Shown: one piece after another, positions 51,823-61,381 of the stretch
How the letters are laid out: each line of letters starts with the position of its first letter
Numbering within the stretch: position 1 is the first letter of the stretch
Origin: Pseudomonas cichorii
GTDB lineage: Bacteria; Pseudomonadota; Gammaproteobacteria; Pseudomonadales; Pseudomonadaceae
DNA: 64,000 bases
NCBI RefSeq assembly: GCF_015471405.1
Contig: NZ_BLVZ01000008.1
Location: 62,001 to 126,000, forward strand
Direction: 5' to 3'
Position numbers and translations under genes: made by a program
The notes under the pieces: generated by a model
What the model was told of the DNA's origin: nothing
The model's input: only the letters and a program-made list of their open reading frames with translations
Databases searched by the model: none

Positions 51823-52962
51823 ATGCCCACGGTATTCCCCCACGATTCTGTCGGTCTGGTCACACCGCAACTGGCACATTTCAGCGAGCCCCTGGCCTTG
51901 GCCTGTGGCCGTTCGCTGCCAGCCTACGACCTCATTTATGAAACCTACGGCCAGCTCAATGCTGCGCGCAGCAACGCCGTACTGATCTGTCACGCGCTGT
52001 CGGGGCATCATCACGCTGCGGGTTACCACAGCCCTGAAGACCGCAAACCGGGCTGGTGGGACAGTTGCATCGGCCCAGGCAAGCCAATCGATACCAACAA
52101 GTTCTTCGTGGTCAGCCTGAACAACCTCGGCGGCTGCAACGGCTCCACAGGCCCCAGCAGCATCGACCCGGAGACTGGCAAACCCTTCGGCGCCAACTTT
52201 CCGGTCGTGACCGTGGAAGACTGGGTCAACAGCCAGGCACGTCTGGCGGACCTGTTGGGTATCGAGCAATGGGCAGCGATTGTCGGTGGCAGCCTGGGCG
52301 GCATGCAGGCGCTGCAATGGACCATCAGCTACCCGGATCGCGTGCGCCACTGCCTGGCAATCGCTTCGGCACCCAAGCTGTCGGCACAGAACATCGCGTT
52401 CAACGAGGTGGCCCGTCAGGCGATTCTCACCGACCCCGAGTTCCATGGCGGCTCCTTCCAGGAAGTCGGCGTGATCCCCAAGCGCGGCCTGATGCTGGCA
52501 CGCATGGTCGGGCACATCACGTACCTGTCCGACGACTCCATGGGCGAGAAATTCGGCCGTGGCCTCAAGAGTGAAAAGCTCAACTACGACTTCCATAGCG
52601 TTGAGTTCCAGGTCGAAAGCTACCTGCGCTATCAGGGCGAAGAGTTTTCCGGTCGTTTCGATGCCAACACTTACCTGTTGATGACCAAGGCACTGGACTA
52701 CTTCGACCCTGCGGCCAACTTCAACGACAATCTGGCGAAGACTTTCGCCAGCGCCAAGGCGAAGTTCTGCGTGATGTCCTTTACCACCGACTGGCGCTTC
52801 TCGCCTGCCCGTTCGCGAGAGCTGGTGGACGCACTGATGGCTGCCCGCAAGGACGTCTGCTACCTGGAGATCGACGCGCCTCAAGGGCACGACGCCTTCC
52901 TGATCCCGATCCCGCGCTACCTGCAGGCTTTCGGTAACTACATGAACCGAATTTCGTTGTGA
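51823..52962 (+). CDS. metX: Homoserine O-acyltransferase MetX
   Basis: 379 residues of alpha/beta-hydrolase fold. The nucleophile elbow is '[16 protein letters not shown]', the Asp is in '[10 protein letters not shown]' and the His in 'QGHDAFLIP'. '[20 protein letters not shown]' is the MetX substrate pocket. It acylates homoserine in methionine synthesis; pseudomonad MetX often prefers succinyl-CoA, so acetyl versus succinyl cannot be read here. The ATG at 51823 is set by homology. It lies seven bases upstream of metW, its usual partner. Confidence 0.95.
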   Translation: MPTVFPHDSVGLVTPQLAHFSEPLALACGRSLPAYDLIYETYGQLNAARSNAVLICHALSGHHHAAGYHSPEDRKPGWWDSCIGPGKPIDTNKFFVVSLNNLGGCNGSTGPSSIDPETGKPFGANFPVVTVEDWVNSQARLADLLGIEQWAAIVGGSLGGMQALQWTISYPDRVRHCLAIASAPKLSAQNIAFNEVARQAILTDPEFHGGSFQEVGVIPKRGLMLARMVGHITYLSDDSMGEKFGRGLKSEKLNYDFHSVEFQVESYLRYQGEEFSGRFDANTYLLMTKALDYFDPAANFNDNLAKTFASAKAKFCVMSFTTDWRFSPARSRELVDALMAARKDVCYLEIDAPQGHDAFLIPIPRYLQAFGNYMNRISL

Positions 52963-52969
52963 GGACGCC

Positions 52970-53590
52970 ATGAGAGCCGACCTTGAGATCATCCAGGAAT
53001 GGATCCCCGCAGGCAGCCGCGTGCTCGACCTGGGTTGTGGCGATGGCGAGTTGCTGACCTGGCTTCGCGACAACAAGCAAGTCACCGGCTACGGCCTTGA
53101 AAACGACCCGGACAATATTGCCGAGTGCGTGGCCAAGGGCATCAACGTGATCGAACAGGACCTGGACAAGGGCCTGGGCAACTTTGCCAGCAACAGCTTC
53201 GATATCGTGGTCATGACCCAGGCCCTGCAAGCCGTGCATTACCCGGACAGAATCCTCGACGAAATGCTGCGTGTCGGTCGCCAGTGCATCATTACGTTCC
53301 CGAACTTCGGTCACTGGCGCTGCCGCTGGTATCTGGCGAGCAAGGGCCGCATGCCGGTGTCCGAGTTCCTGCCTTATACCTGGTACAACACGCCGAACAT
53401 TCACTTCTGCACCTTTGAAGACTTTGAAGAGCTGTGCCGCGAACGCGAGGCACAAGTGATCGACAGGCTTGCCGTCGATCAACAGCATCGTCACGGGTGG
53501 GCCAGCAAGCTATGGCCTAATCTGTTGGGTGAAATCGGCATTTACCGGGTCAGTAGCCCCGGCCTGCTCGACCATCAGATCGCTGTCTGA
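52970..53590 (+). CDS. metW: MetW, methionine biosynthesis methyltransferase-fold protein
   Basis: 206 residues. The Rossmann-like SAM motif is 'RVLDLGCGDGELLTWL', then 'FDIVVMTQALQAVHYPDRIL' and 'FPNFGHWRCRWYLASKG'. MetW acts with MetX in homoserine acylation in Pseudomonas and relatives; catalytic methyl transfer has not been established for it. Start ATG at 52970 has GAGGAC upstream. Coupled to metX by a 7-base gap. Confidence 0.95.
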   Translation: MRADLEIIQEWIPAGSRVLDLGCGDGELLTWLRDNKQVTGYGLENDPDNIAECVAKGINVIEQDLDKGLGNFASNSFDIVVMTQALQAVHYPDRILDEMLRVGRQCIITFPNFGHWRCRWYLASKGRMPVSEFLPYTWYNTPNIHFCTFEDFEELCREREAQVIDRLAVDQQHRHGWASKLWPNLLGEIGIYRVSSPGLLDHQIAV

Positions 53591-53616
53591 TTCATGGAAT
53601 GTGAAGGAGAACGAAC

Positions 53617-54051
53617 ATGAGCCGCCTGGCTATTTTCCTGCTGACTGCCTGTCTGGGCCTGCCTGCACTGGCAGCCGATGCCATCAAGGGTGAGCGACAG
53701 GAAAAGTTTGGCGACATCACCGTTCACTACTCCACCTTCAACTCGACCTTCCTGCAGCCGGAGATCGCCAAAGGCACCGAGCTGATCCGCAGCAAGAATC
53801 AGGGCGTGATCAATATCTCCGTGCTGAAGGATGGCAAACCGCAGGCGGCACAGGTCAGCGGCACGATCAAGGACCTGACCAGCGCTTCGATCCCCTTGAG
53901 TTTCAAGCAGATCACCGAGCGCGGCGCGGTCTACTACATTGCGCAATACCCTGTGCCACAGCAGGAAAACCGAACCTTCGACATCCACGTTAAAACTGGC
54001 AGCGATACCAATAGCTTCAGTTTCAACCAAGAGCTTTTCCCGGGCCAATGA
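53617..54051 (+). CDS. DUF4426 family secreted protein
   Basis: 144 residues with a cleavable signal ('[20 protein letters not shown]') and a small beta-rich domain ('[20 protein letters not shown]', '[12 protein letters not shown]'). It matches the DUF4426 family found between metW and rdgB in pseudomonads; function unknown, probably periplasmic. Its stop overlaps the rdgB start (ATGA), so both are likely in the metX-metW operon. GAAGGAGAA precedes the ATG. Confidence 0.85.
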   Translation: MSRLAIFLLTACLGLPALAADAIKGERQEKFGDITVHYSTFNSTFLQPEIAKGTELIRSKNQGVINISVLKDGKPQAAQVSGTIKDLTSASIPLSFKQITERGAVYYIAQYPVPQQENRTFDIHVKTGSDTNSFSFNQELFPGQ

Positions 54052-54644
54052 TGAACCTCACGCAACTTGTATTGGCCAGCCACAACGGCGGCAAACTCAA
54101 AGAACTCCAGGCCATGCTGGGCGACAGCGTGCAGTTGCGCTCCGTAGGCGAGTTCAGCCACATCGAGCCGGAAGAAACCGGCCTGTCCTTCGTCGAGAAT
54201 GCGATCCTCAAGGCCCGCAACGCCTCGCGCCTTTCCGGCCTGCCGGCACTGGCCGACGACTCGGGGCTGGCAGTGGATTTTCTCGGCGGAGCGCCAGGCA
54301 TCTATTCGGCACGCTACGCCGACGGCAAGGGTGACGCGGCCAATAACGCCAAGCTGCTGGATGTGTTGAAAGACGTGCCCGACGAGCAACGCGGCGCACA
54401 GTTCGTTTGCGTACTGGCACTGGTTCGCCATGCCGACGACCCGCTGCCGATTCTCTGCGAAGGCCTGTGGCACGGGCGCATCCTGCATGCGGCCAGCGGC
54501 GAACATGGCTTCGGTTACGATCCACTGTTCTGGGTGCCTGAACGCAACTGCTCCAGCGCCGAACTCAGCCCGACCGAGAAAAACCAGCTCAGCCATCGCG
54601 CCCGCGCCATGGCCATACTGCGTCAACGCCTGGGTCTGAAATGA
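54048..54644 (+). CDS. rdgB: dITP/XTP pyrophosphatase RdgB (HAM1 family)
   Basis: 198 residues. '[18 protein letters not shown]' is the nucleotide-binding start, '[19 protein letters not shown]' and '[17 protein letters not shown]' carry the catalytic acidic residues, and '[13 protein letters not shown]' is the HAM1 signature. It hydrolyses non-canonical purine nucleoside triphosphates (dITP, XTP) to monophosphates. ATG at 54048 overlaps the DUF4426 stop; the next ATG one codon on is possible. Its own stop overlaps hemW (ATGA). Confidence 0.95.
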   Translation: MMNLTQLVLASHNGGKLKELQAMLGDSVQLRSVGEFSHIEPEETGLSFVENAILKARNASRLSGLPALADDSGLAVDFLGGAPGIYSARYADGKGDAANNAKLLDVLKDVPDEQRGAQFVCVLALVRHADDPLPILCEGLWHGRILHAASGEHGFGYDPLFWVPERNCSSAELSPTEKNQLSHRARAMAILRQRLGLK

Positions 54645-55855
54645 TCCACGATCCACCTGCGCAGCCCCTGTTTCTGGGTGAGGCTGGCTTTTCGTCCGAA
54701 AGCCCAAGGGCTGCCCTGCCGCAACTGCCACCGTTGTCGCTGTACATCCATATCCCGTGGTGCGTGCGCAAATGCCCGTACTGCGACTTCAACTCTCACA
54801 CTGCCAGCCCGGTGTTGCCGGAGCAGGAATATGTCGATGCGCTGCTGGCAGACCTGGATCAGGACCTGCCTCACGTCCATGGCCGTGAACTGCGCTCGAT
54901 CTTCTTCGGCGGCGGTACGCCGAGCCTGTTCAGCGCCGAAGCCTTGGGCCGGCTGCTGGCCGGTGTCGAGCAGCGCATCCGCTTTGCCAGCGATATCGAA
55001 ATAACTCTGGAAGCCAATCCAGGCACCTTCGAGCAAGTCAAGTTCAGCGCCTATCGCGGGCTGGGCATCAACAGGCTGTCCATCGGCATCCAGAGTTTCC
55101 AGGAAGCAAAGCTCAAGGCTCTGGGACGGATTCACAACGGTGACGAAGCGATTCGTGCTGCCGACATGGCGCGTATGGCCGGTTTCGACAACTTCAACCT
55201 GGACCTGATGCACGGCCTGCCGGACCAGTCTCAGGACGAAGCCCTGAACGACCTGCGTCAGGCCATCGCACTGGCACCGACACATCTGTCCTGGTATCAG
55301 TTGACGCTGGAGCCCAACACCGTTTTCTGGAACCAGCCGCCAGTCCTGCCAGAAGACGACATCCTCTGGGATATTCAGGAAACCGGTCAGCAACTGCTGG
55401 CTGACAGCGGCTATGCGCAGTACGAAGTCTCTGCCTATGCCCAGCCTGGCAAGGCAGCGCGACATAACCTCAATTACTGGAGTTTCGGGGACTTCATCGG
55501 TATCGGTGCAGGCGCCCATGGCAAACTCAGCCATCCGGACGGTCGCATTGTCCGCACCTGGAAAACACGCCTGCCCAAGGATTATCTCAATCCGAAAAAG
55601 CCGTTCCAGGCCGGTTCCAAGCTGTTGAGCGTCGAGGAATTGCCTTTTGAGTTCCTGATGAATGCACTGCGCCTCACAAATGGTGTGGACGCTGCATTAT
55701 TTCGCGAAAGAACAGGTCTAAGCGTCGATTCACTGGCCAGCGCCCGCCGACAAGCCGAACAACGCGGCCTGCTGCAAGCCGACCCGACACGTCTGGTCGC
55801 AACCCCGCAAGGCCAGCTTTTTCTCAATGACTTGCTGCAATACTTTCTGACCTAA
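54641..55855 (+). CDS. hemW: HemW, radical-SAM heme chaperone
   Basis: 404 residues. The cluster motif CxxxCxxC sits in '[17 protein letters not shown]', of HemW rather than HemN type (no extra cysteine). The radical-SAM GGTP is '[16 protein letters not shown]', and the C-terminal part has '[16 protein letters not shown]'-like residues ('[11 protein letters not shown]') and a winged helix. It binds heme and is thought to insert it into respiratory proteins; it is not a coproporphyrinogen oxidase. Start overlaps rdgB by ATGA. Confidence 0.95.
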   Translation: MIHDPPAQPLFLGEAGFSSESPRAALPQLPPLSLYIHIPWCVRKCPYCDFNSHTASPVLPEQEYVDALLADLDQDLPHVHGRELRSIFFGGGTPSLFSAEALGRLLAGVEQRIRFASDIEITLEANPGTFEQVKFSAYRGLGINRLSIGIQSFQEAKLKALGRIHNGDEAIRAADMARMAGFDNFNLDLMHGLPDQSQDEALNDLRQAIALAPTHLSWYQLTLEPNTVFWNQPPVLPEDDILWDIQETGQQLLADSGYAQYEVSAYAQPGKAARHNLNYWSFGDFIGIGAGAHGKLSHPDGRIVRTWKTRLPKDYLNPKKPFQAGSKLLSVEELPFEFLMNALRLTNGVDAALFRERTGLSVDSLASARRQAEQRGLLQADPTRLVATPQGQLFLNDLLQYFLT

Positions 55856-55864
55856 GGACCCTGC

Positions 55865-56188
55865 ATGGATCTCATACTCGATCTGCTCGCCACCGTCTCG
55901 CGATGGAGTCGCAACAATCTGTCAGAAATTGCACTGGCACTTGTGGGCTGTTTGTTGGTGCTGTTCGGTTCGGACTTCAAGGTATGGATCGAGCAACGTA
56001 TCAGCAGCATGACAGGCGCATTGCGCATCCCGCTTCTGGCGCTGCTGTGTACCATCGGCAGCGGCCTGGCGCTGATCTATGCAACACCCTGGGTCGTGCG
56101 TGGCCTGAGCCAGTTCAACAATTACAGTCTGGCGCCGGTCTTGTTGGTGGTGCTGGTGTTGATCGGTGTGATTGCGGATCGTAAATAG
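55865..56188 (+). CDS. DUF3392 family membrane protein
   Basis: 107 residues with three hydrophobic helices ('IALALVGCLLVLFGSDF', 'IPLLALLCTIGSGLALIYAT', 'LAPVLLVVLVLIGVIADRK'). It matches the DUF3392 family of small inner-membrane proteins of unknown function that follow hemW in pseudomonads. Start ATG at 55865 lies nine bases after hemW with AAGGACC upstream, so it is likely the last gene of the metX-hemW run. A REP follows. Confidence 0.85.
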   Translation: MDLILDLLATVSRWSRNNLSEIALALVGCLLVLFGSDFKVWIEQRISSMTGALRIPLLALLCTIGSGLALIYATPWVVRGLSQFNNYSLAPVLLVVLVLIGVIADRK

Positions 56189-56194
56189 CTTTTC

Positions 56195-56212
56195 TTCGCG
56201 AATGAATTCGCT
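56195..56212. repeat. REP element (single)
   Basis: TTCGCGAATGAATTCGCT, one family copy between the convergent DUF3392 and trmB genes; a likely shared 3' hairpin. Confidence 0.8.
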
Positions 56213-56220
56213 AACCGGTT

Positions 56221-56958
56221 TTAAGCCAGCTTCTCGAACTTCAGATCCCACACACCATGCCCCAGGCGCTCACCACGGCGCTCGAACTTGGTGATCGGAC
56301 GCTCGGCCGGGCGCGGGACATACTGGTTGTCTTCTGCCTGATTGCGATAACCAGGTGCAGCACTCATCACTTCCAGCATGTATTCAGCGTACGGGCCCCA
56401 GTCGGTAGCCATGTGGAACACGCCACCGACCTTCAGCTTGCTGCGCACCAGTGCCGCAAACTCGGGCTGCACGATGCGGCGCTTGTGGTGACGGCTCTTG
56501 TGCCATGGGTCCGGAAAAAACAGCATCAGGCGGTCGAGGCTGTTATCGGCGATGCACCGGTTCAGCACTTCGATCGCGTCGCAATCGTAGACCCGCACGT
56601 TGGTCAGGCCTTGAGTCAGCGCGCCATTGAGCAACGCACCCACACCCGGCGAATGCACTTCGACACCAATGAAGTCGTGCTCAGGCGCAGCCGCCGCCAT
56701 TTCCAGCAACGAGTGGCCCATGCCGAAGCCGATCTCCAGAGTACGCGGCGCTGAACGGCCAAACACCTGATCGAAATCCACAGGGGCGTCAGTCAGCTGC
56801 AAGCCGAACTTCGGCAAGCCCTGGTCCAGACCGCGCTGCTGGCCTTCGGTCATGCGACCGGCACGCATCACGAAGCTCTTGATGCGGCGGTGATGGCGCT
56901 CTTCGCCTTCTTCGGTAGCAGGCGACTCTGGGTGTGGAACGTGCGAATCAATCATCAA
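56221..56958 (-). CDS. trmB: tRNA (guanine-N7)-methyltransferase TrmB
   Basis: 245 residues. It methylates G46 of tRNA variable loops with SAM. The SAM site is '[17 protein letters not shown]', then '[20 protein letters not shown]' and the family signature '[19 protein letters not shown]'. Residues 1-60 are a charged N-terminal extension. Start ATG at 56956-56958 lies seven bases after the thiG stop, so it is co-transcribed with thiS-thiG. Confidence 0.95.
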   Translation of the reverse strand: MMIDSHVPHPESPATEEGEERHHRRIKSFVMRAGRMTEGQQRGLDQGLPKFGLQLTDAPVDFDQVFGRSAPRTLEIGFGMGHSLLEMAAAAPEHDFIGVEVHSPGVGALLNGALTQGLTNVRVYDCDAIEVLNRCIADNSLDRLMLFFPDPWHKSRHHKRRIVQPEFAALVRSKLKVGGVFHMATDWGPYAEYMLEVMSAAPGYRNQAEDNQYVPRPAERPITKFERRGERLGHGVWDLKFEKLA

Positions 56959-56965
56959 CGGGCTC

Positions 56966-57760
56966 TTACTTGATCAGGCCATCCAGCGGCGAAGATGCGC
57001 TGGCATAGAGTTTTCTTGGCATACGCCCGGCGAGGTACGCCAGACGACCGGCAATTACAGCGTGCTTCATGGCCTCGGCCATCATGACCGGCTGCTGAGC
57101 ATGGGCGATGGCCGAGTTCATCAGCACGGCTTCGCAACCCAGCTCCATGGCGATGGTTGCGTCGGAAGCAGTACCGACACCGGCATCCACCAGAACCGGA
57201 ACCTTTGTTTCTTCCAGGATGATCTGCAGGTTGTACGGGTTGCAGATCCCCAGGCCACTCCCGATCAGACCCGCCAGCGGCATGATCGCGATACAGCCGA
57301 TCTCCGCCAGTTGACGGGCGATGATCGGATCGTCGCTGGTGTAGACCATCACGTCGAAACCGTCCTTGACCAGCACTTCGGCAGCCTTGAGGGTCTCGAT
57401 CACGTTAGGAAACAGGGTTTTCTGGTCAGCCAGCACTTCCAGCTTCACCAGATTGCGCCCGTCGAGCAGCTCGCGGGCCAGACGGCAGGTACGCACAGCT
57501 TCGACGGCATCGAAGCAACCGGCCGTGTTAGGCAGAATGGTGTAGCGATCCGGCGGCAGAACGTCCAGCAGGTTCGGCTCGCCCGGGTTCTGACCCAGGT
57601 TCGTGCGCCGCACGGCTACCGTGACGATTTCTGCACCCGAGGCTTCGATAGCCAGGCGGGTCTGTTCCATATCCGCGTACTTGCCGGTGCCTACCAGCAG
57701 ACGCGACTCAAAGGTCCGACCGGCCAGGATGAATGGCTTGTCGCTGCGAACATTGCTCAT
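56966..57760 (-). CDS. thiG: Thiazole synthase ThiG
   Basis: 264 residues of TIM-barrel fold. It makes the thiamine thiazole ring from 1-deoxyxylulose 5-phosphate, dehydroglycine and ThiS-thiocarboxylate. '[16 protein letters not shown]' is the start motif, '[16 protein letters not shown]' holds the Schiff-base Lys, and '[19 protein letters not shown]' the phosphate loop. It lies between thiS and trmB with 47 bases to thiS. Confidence 0.96.
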   Translation of the reverse strand: MSNVRSDKPFILAGRTFESRLLVGTGKYADMEQTRLAIEASGAEIVTVAVRRTNLGQNPGEPNLLDVLPPDRYTILPNTAGCFDAVEAVRTCRLARELLDGRNLVKLEVLADQKTLFPNVIETLKAAEVLVKDGFDVMVYTSDDPIIARQLAEIGCIAIMPLAGLIGSGLGICNPYNLQIILEETKVPVLVDAGVGTASDATIAMELGCEAVLMNSAIAHAQQPVMMAEAMKHAVIAGRLAYLAGRMPRKLYASASSPLDGLIK

Positions 57761-57807
57761 CGGAAATCCTCTTTAACTAGCACAAGGGGGTCATTGCTGT
57801 GCCGGGG

Positions 57808-58008
57808 CTAGCCGCCGCCGATGGCATGGACCACTTCGACCTGATCGCCTTCGCGCAGGACTGTGGATTCATGCTGGCTGCGGGGCACGATATCCAGGTT
57901 CAGCTCGACGGCTACCCGGCGTCCGGCAAGATCCAGACGAGCCAACAAAGCCGCGACGGTTTCACCATCGGGCAATTCAAAGGATTCACCGTTCAACTGA
58001 ATGTGCAT
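57808..58008 (-). CDS. thiS: Sulfur carrier protein ThiS
   Basis: 66 residues, beta-grasp fold, ending in the essential GG ('EVVHAIGGG'). The C-terminal glycine is adenylated and thiocarboxylated to donate sulfur to ThiG. 'MHIQLNGESFELPDGETVAA' is the conserved start. It is first of thiS-thiG-trmB; the 99 bases upstream to DUF423 have no obvious riboswitch. Cytoplasmic. Confidence 0.95.
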   Translation of the reverse strand: MHIQLNGESFELPDGETVAALLARLDLAGRRVAVELNLDIVPRSQHESTVLREGDQVEVVHAIGGG

Positions 58009-58107
58009 GCGAGACAGCAGCCATCATTTTAGGGGCCAGCATTCTAGCCCGATCAGCCGGTATGACCAAGGCAAAGCCGCGCCATTCGTCTCAAGCGCGG
58101 CTCGCGA

Positions 58108-58491
58108 TCACTGGGATACGCCACCCAGACGCCAGGCCGCAACGCCCAGGGTCAGCCAACCGATCAGAAAGGCCAGCCCGCCGAATGGCGTCACGATCCC
58201 CAGCTTGCTGATGCCGCTGAGGGTCAGCACATACAGGCTGCCGGAGAACAGCACGATGCCAATGGCGAAGGAGAAACCGGCCCAGGTGACCAGCCGACCG
58301 GGAATCTGTGCCGCGAGCACAGCCACGCCGAGCAAAGCCAGTGCATGAACCAACTGGTAAAGCACGCCGGTATGGAAAATCGCCAGATATTCGGGGCTCA
58401 ACCGACCTTTCAGGCCGTGGGCAGCGAATGCGCCAAGGGCCACGCCGGTAAAGCCGAAAAAGGCAGCAAGCATCAAAAAGCTACGAAGCAT
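58108..58491 (-). CDS. DUF423 family membrane protein
   Basis: 127 residues with four membrane helices: 'LMLAAFFGFTGVALGAFAAH', 'LVHALALLGVAVLAAQ', 'WAGFSFAIGIVLFSGSLYVL', 'PFGGLAFLIGWLTLGVAAW'. The H-G-L-K after the first helix ('AAHGLKGRL') is the DUF423 mark. Function unknown (YgdD-like). The ATG at 58489-58491 is preferred; the longer frame runs over the mtgA promoter. Divergent from mtgA, with 81 bases between. Confidence 0.87.
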   Translation of the reverse strand: MLRSFLMLAAFFGFTGVALGAFAAHGLKGRLSPEYLAIFHTGVLYQLVHALALLGVAVLAAQIPGRLVTWAGFSFAIGIVLFSGSLYVLTLSGISKLGIVTPFGGLAFLIGWLTLGVAAWRLGGVSQ

Positions 58492-58572
58492 CAAGGATCT
58501 CCAGTCAAAAATCGTCCAATGGCGCACGGTCTGTATAATGGCCCGCTCAACGGGTTCGGCCAAGCCATCTCT

Positions 58573-59283
58573 ATGCTGCGTTTTCTCTTGCATCGTGTCG
58601 CCAAAACCCTGCTGTGGTTTGCAGCAGGCAGTTTCATTCTGGTTCTTGTCCTGCGCTGGGTCCCGCCACCGGGCACGGCGTTGATGGTCGAGCGCAAGAT
58701 TGAATCATGGATTGATGGCGAGCCCATTGACCTGCAGCGCACCTGGCAGCCGTGGAACAGGATTTCCGACAGTTTGAAAGTTGCGGTCATTGCAGGCGAG
58801 GACCAGAAATTCGCCGAGCACTGGGGTTTTGATATCAGCGCCATTCAGGCTGCGATCCTGCACAACGAGCGCGGGGGTTCGATACGCGGGGCCAGTACGC
58901 TGAGCCAGCAAGTCTCGAAAAACCTGTTTCTGTGGTCGGGCCGCAGCTATCTGCGCAAAGGGCTTGAAGCCTGGTTCACGGCCCTGATCGAGTTGCTGTG
59001 GTCAAAGGAGCGCATTCTTGAGGTGTACCTCAACAGCGTCGAGTGGGATGAAGGTGTATTCGGCGCACAAGCCGCAGCGCAGCATCACTTCGGCATCAAC
59101 GCCAGCGCCCTGTCGACGCAGCAGGCCAGCTACCTCGCCGCCGTACTGCCCAACCCGCGCCAATGGAGCGCCAGCCATCCCAGCAGCTATGTCTCACGCC
59201 GTGCGGGCTGGATTCGTCAGCAGATGCGTCAACTGGGTGGGGACAGTTATCTGGCGGGGTTGAACAGTAGTCGCAAGCTGTAA
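58573..59283 (+). CDS. mtgA: Monofunctional peptidoglycan glycosyltransferase MtgA
   Basis: 236 residues. One N-terminal membrane helix ('LLWFAAGSFILVLVLRW'), then a GT51 domain: 'AVIAGEDQKFAEHWGFD' with the catalytic Glu, 'GASTLSQQVSKNLFL' and 'KERILEVYLNSVEWDEGVFG' with the second Glu. It polymerises lipid II glycans without a transpeptidase domain. Start ATG at 58573 gives the expected length; the frame is open 76 codons further upstream, but that stretch covers the opposing DUF423 gene's 5' end. Confidence 0.94.
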   Translation: MLRFLLHRVAKTLLWFAAGSFILVLVLRWVPPPGTALMVERKIESWIDGEPIDLQRTWQPWNRISDSLKVAVIAGEDQKFAEHWGFDISAIQAAILHNERGGSIRGASTLSQQVSKNLFLWSGRSYLRKGLEAWFTALIELLWSKERILEVYLNSVEWDEGVFGAQAAAQHHFGINASALSTQQASYLAAVLPNPRQWSASHPSSYVSRRAGWIRQQMRQLGGDSYLAGLNSSRKL

Positions 59284-59292
59284 TTACCTGCC

Positions 59293-59344
59293 TTCGCGAA
59301 TGAACTCGCTCCTATGAAGTTTGTAGGAGCGAATTCATTCGCGA
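59293..59344. repeat. Inverted REP pair (REPIN)
   Basis: TTCGCGAATGAACTCGCTCC (59293-59312) faces GGAGCGAATTCATTCGCGAC (59326-59345). The pair lies ten bases after mtgA and just before a true terminator. Confidence 0.85.
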
Positions 59345-59354
59345 CACAGATACA

Positions 59355-59383
59355 AAAACGCCCTGAGGTTATCAGGGCGTTTT
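59355..59383. terminator. Bidirectional intrinsic terminator of mtgA and rpoH
   Basis: AAAACGCCCTGA-GGTTA-TCAGGGCGTTTT is a perfect stem with A-tract on one side and T-tract on the other, so it works for both converging genes. It ends six bases before the rpoH stop. Confidence 0.9.
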
Positions 59384-59388
59384 GCGTA

Positions 59389-60243
59389 TTACGCAGCTAT
59401 CGATGTCTTCAGCTTGTTCATCGCGCTCTTTTCGAGCTGGCGAATACGTTCGGCGGAGACGTTGTACTTCTGCGCCAGGTCGTGCAGCGTGGCTTTCTCT
59501 TCTGCCAGCCAGCGCTGGTAGAGGATGTCGCGACTACGCTCGTCCAGTACGTCCAGGGCCTGATGCAGATTGGCCGTGGAGTTGTCGCTCCAGTCGGAAT
59601 CTTCCAACTGACGCGCAGGATCGTAACGGTGGTCTTCCAGGTAGTTGGCTGGCGACTGGAATGCGCTGTCGTCGTCAGCTTCCGACGCCGGATCGAACGC
59701 CATGTCCTGGCCGGTCAGACGGCTTTCCATCTCGCGAACTTCACGTGGTTCAACGCCAAGGCTTTCAGCCACACGATGTACTTCATCGTTGTTCAGCCAC
59801 GCCAGACGCTTTTTCTGGCTGCGCAGGTTGAAAAACAGTTTGCGCTGGGCCTTGGTCGTGGCGACCTTGACGATACGCCAGTTGCGCAGGATGAATTCGT
59901 GGATTTCCGCCTTGATCCAGTGAACGGCGAACGACACCAGACGCACACCCATTTCCGGGTTGAAGCGCTTTACAGCCTTCATCAGGCCGACGTTACCTTC
60001 CTGGATCAGGTCGGACTGGGCCAGACCGTATCCCGAATAACTGCGTGCGATATGCACGACAAAACGCAGGTGGGCGAGGACCATCTGACGAGCCGCATCC
60101 AGATCCTGTTCATAGTAGAGACTCTCAGCCAGTTCACGCTCCTGCTCAGGCGTCAGCAAGGGAATGCTGTTCACCGTGTGCACGTAAGCCTCCAGGTTCG
60201 CACCCGGGACTAAGGCATATGCAGGTTGCAAAGAAGTGGTCAT
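59389..60243 (-). CDS. rpoH: Heat-shock sigma factor RpoH (sigma-32)
   Basis: 284 residues with regions 1.2-4.2. The RpoH box is 'QRKLFFNLR' near residue 130; '[19 protein letters not shown]' is region 2.2-2.3, '[15 protein letters not shown]' 2.4, and '[20 protein letters not shown]' the region 4.2 HTH. It directs RNA polymerase to chaperone and protease genes. GGAGG lies about nine bases upstream of the ATG. It follows ftsX by 112 bases, which hold its promoters; the 5' coding region may form the usual temperature-sensing mRNA structure, not checked. Confidence 0.97.
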   Translation of the reverse strand: MTTSLQPAYALVPGANLEAYVHTVNSIPLLTPEQERELAESLYYEQDLDAARQMVLAHLRFVVHIARSYSGYGLAQSDLIQEGNVGLMKAVKRFNPEMGVRLVSFAVHWIKAEIHEFILRNWRIVKVATTKAQRKLFFNLRSQKKRLAWLNNDEVHRVAESLGVEPREVREMESRLTGQDMAFDPASEADDDSAFQSPANYLEDHRYDPARQLEDSDWSDNSTANLHQALDVLDERSRDILYQRWLAEEKATLHDLAQKYNVSAERIRQLEKSAMNKLKTSIAA

Positions 60244-60355
60244 ACGGGAAAAACCTCCAACTCATGACTCGTGCAGTTCAGCACTGCGAAATTGACCGGG
60301 AACCGCTAGACAAGTTCCCTGCGCTGAAAAGTCAATTGGTTAAACAAAATTCACT

Positions 60356-61381
60356 TTAACGTGGCGCCAGCTCTCGCAAATGGCGGGCGACCGCAATCCA
60401 AGCACCGATATACCCTAACAAGACCGCTCCAAGCAAGAGCGACAGACCATCGGCCAACGGAACACCCGCCAGCGCGAAGTCGCTGCCGTACAGGCCTGCC
60501 AGCCCGACGACCGAGTCATTCAGCCAGTCCAGACCGAACGCCAGCACGCCCCAGGACAGGAAACCCGCCCCAAAACCATACAGCGCGCCCATATAAAGGA
60601 AAGGCCTGCGCACATAGCTGTCTGTACCGCCGACCAGTTTGATGACTTCGATCTCGGTACGACGGTTTTCGATGTGCAGACGGATGGTGTTACCGATCAC
60701 CAGCAGCAAAGCGGAAACCAGCAAGACCGTCAAGCCGAAGACAAAACGGTCACCCAGCTTGAGAATCGCCGCCAGACGTTCCACCCAGACCAGATCGAGC
60801 TGGGCCTGTTCCACTTTAGGCAGGCCGGCCAGTCGGGAGCGCAGGGCTTCAAGTGCAGGCTTGTCGACCTCCGTTGGAGTGACAAGCACTACGCCCGGCA
60901 ACGGGTTCTGCGGCAACTCCTTGAGCGCCTCGCCCAGGCCGGACTGTTGCTGGAACTCGCCCAGCGCCTGCTCGCTGCTTATGTACTCGGCATCGGCAAC
61001 GCCTGGCATGGACTTGATTTCGTCACGCAAACGGGCGCCATCCGCCGCATTGGCGTTCAGATGCATATAGATCGATATCTGCGCCGCACGCTGCCACGAC
61101 CCACCCAGACGCTCGACATTGCTCAATAGCAATGACAGGCCCATGGGCAGACTCAATGCAATGGCCATCACCAGACAGGTGAAGAAACTGCCGATTGGCT
61201 GCTTGCCCAGACGGCGCAGGCTGTCGAGCAGGCTGGAGCGATGGCTTTCCAGCCAGGCGGCCAGCAAAGTGCTGAAGTCCGGGCCATCATCATCGTGATC
61301 CTGGCGTTTATTCTGCTTCGGCGGGGAAGGATCGGCGGCCTTGGGCGCGACACGATCCGATACCTTGCGAGTGGCACTCAT
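60356..61381 (-). CDS. ftsX: Cell division protein FtsX
   Basis: 341 residues with a cytoplasmic N-terminus of about 70 charged residues, then four membrane helices: 'SFFTCLVMAIALSLPMGLSL', 'FGLTVLLVSALLLVIGNTIR', 'MGALYGFGAGFLSWGVLAFG' and 'LSLLLGAVLLGYIGAWIAVA', with a periplasmic loop between the first two. With FtsE it forms an ABC-type complex that activates septal amidases through EnvC-like partners. Its start overlaps the ftsE stop (ATGA). Operon ftsY-ftsE-ftsX precedes rpoH. Confidence 0.95.
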   Translation of the reverse strand: MSATRKVSDRVAPKAADPSPPKQNKRQDHDDDGPDFSTLLAAWLESHRSSLLDSLRRLGKQPIGSFFTCLVMAIALSLPMGLSLLLSNVERLGGSWQRAAQISIYMHLNANAADGARLRDEIKSMPGVADAEYISSEQALGEFQQQSGLGEALKELPQNPLPGVVLVTPTEVDKPALEALRSRLAGLPKVEQAQLDLVWVERLAAILKLGDRFVFGLTVLLVSALLLVIGNTIRLHIENRRTEIEVIKLVGGTDSYVRRPFLYMGALYGFGAGFLSWGVLAFGLDWLNDSVVGLAGLYGSDFALAGVPLADGLSLLLGAVLLGYIGAWIAVARHLRELAPR

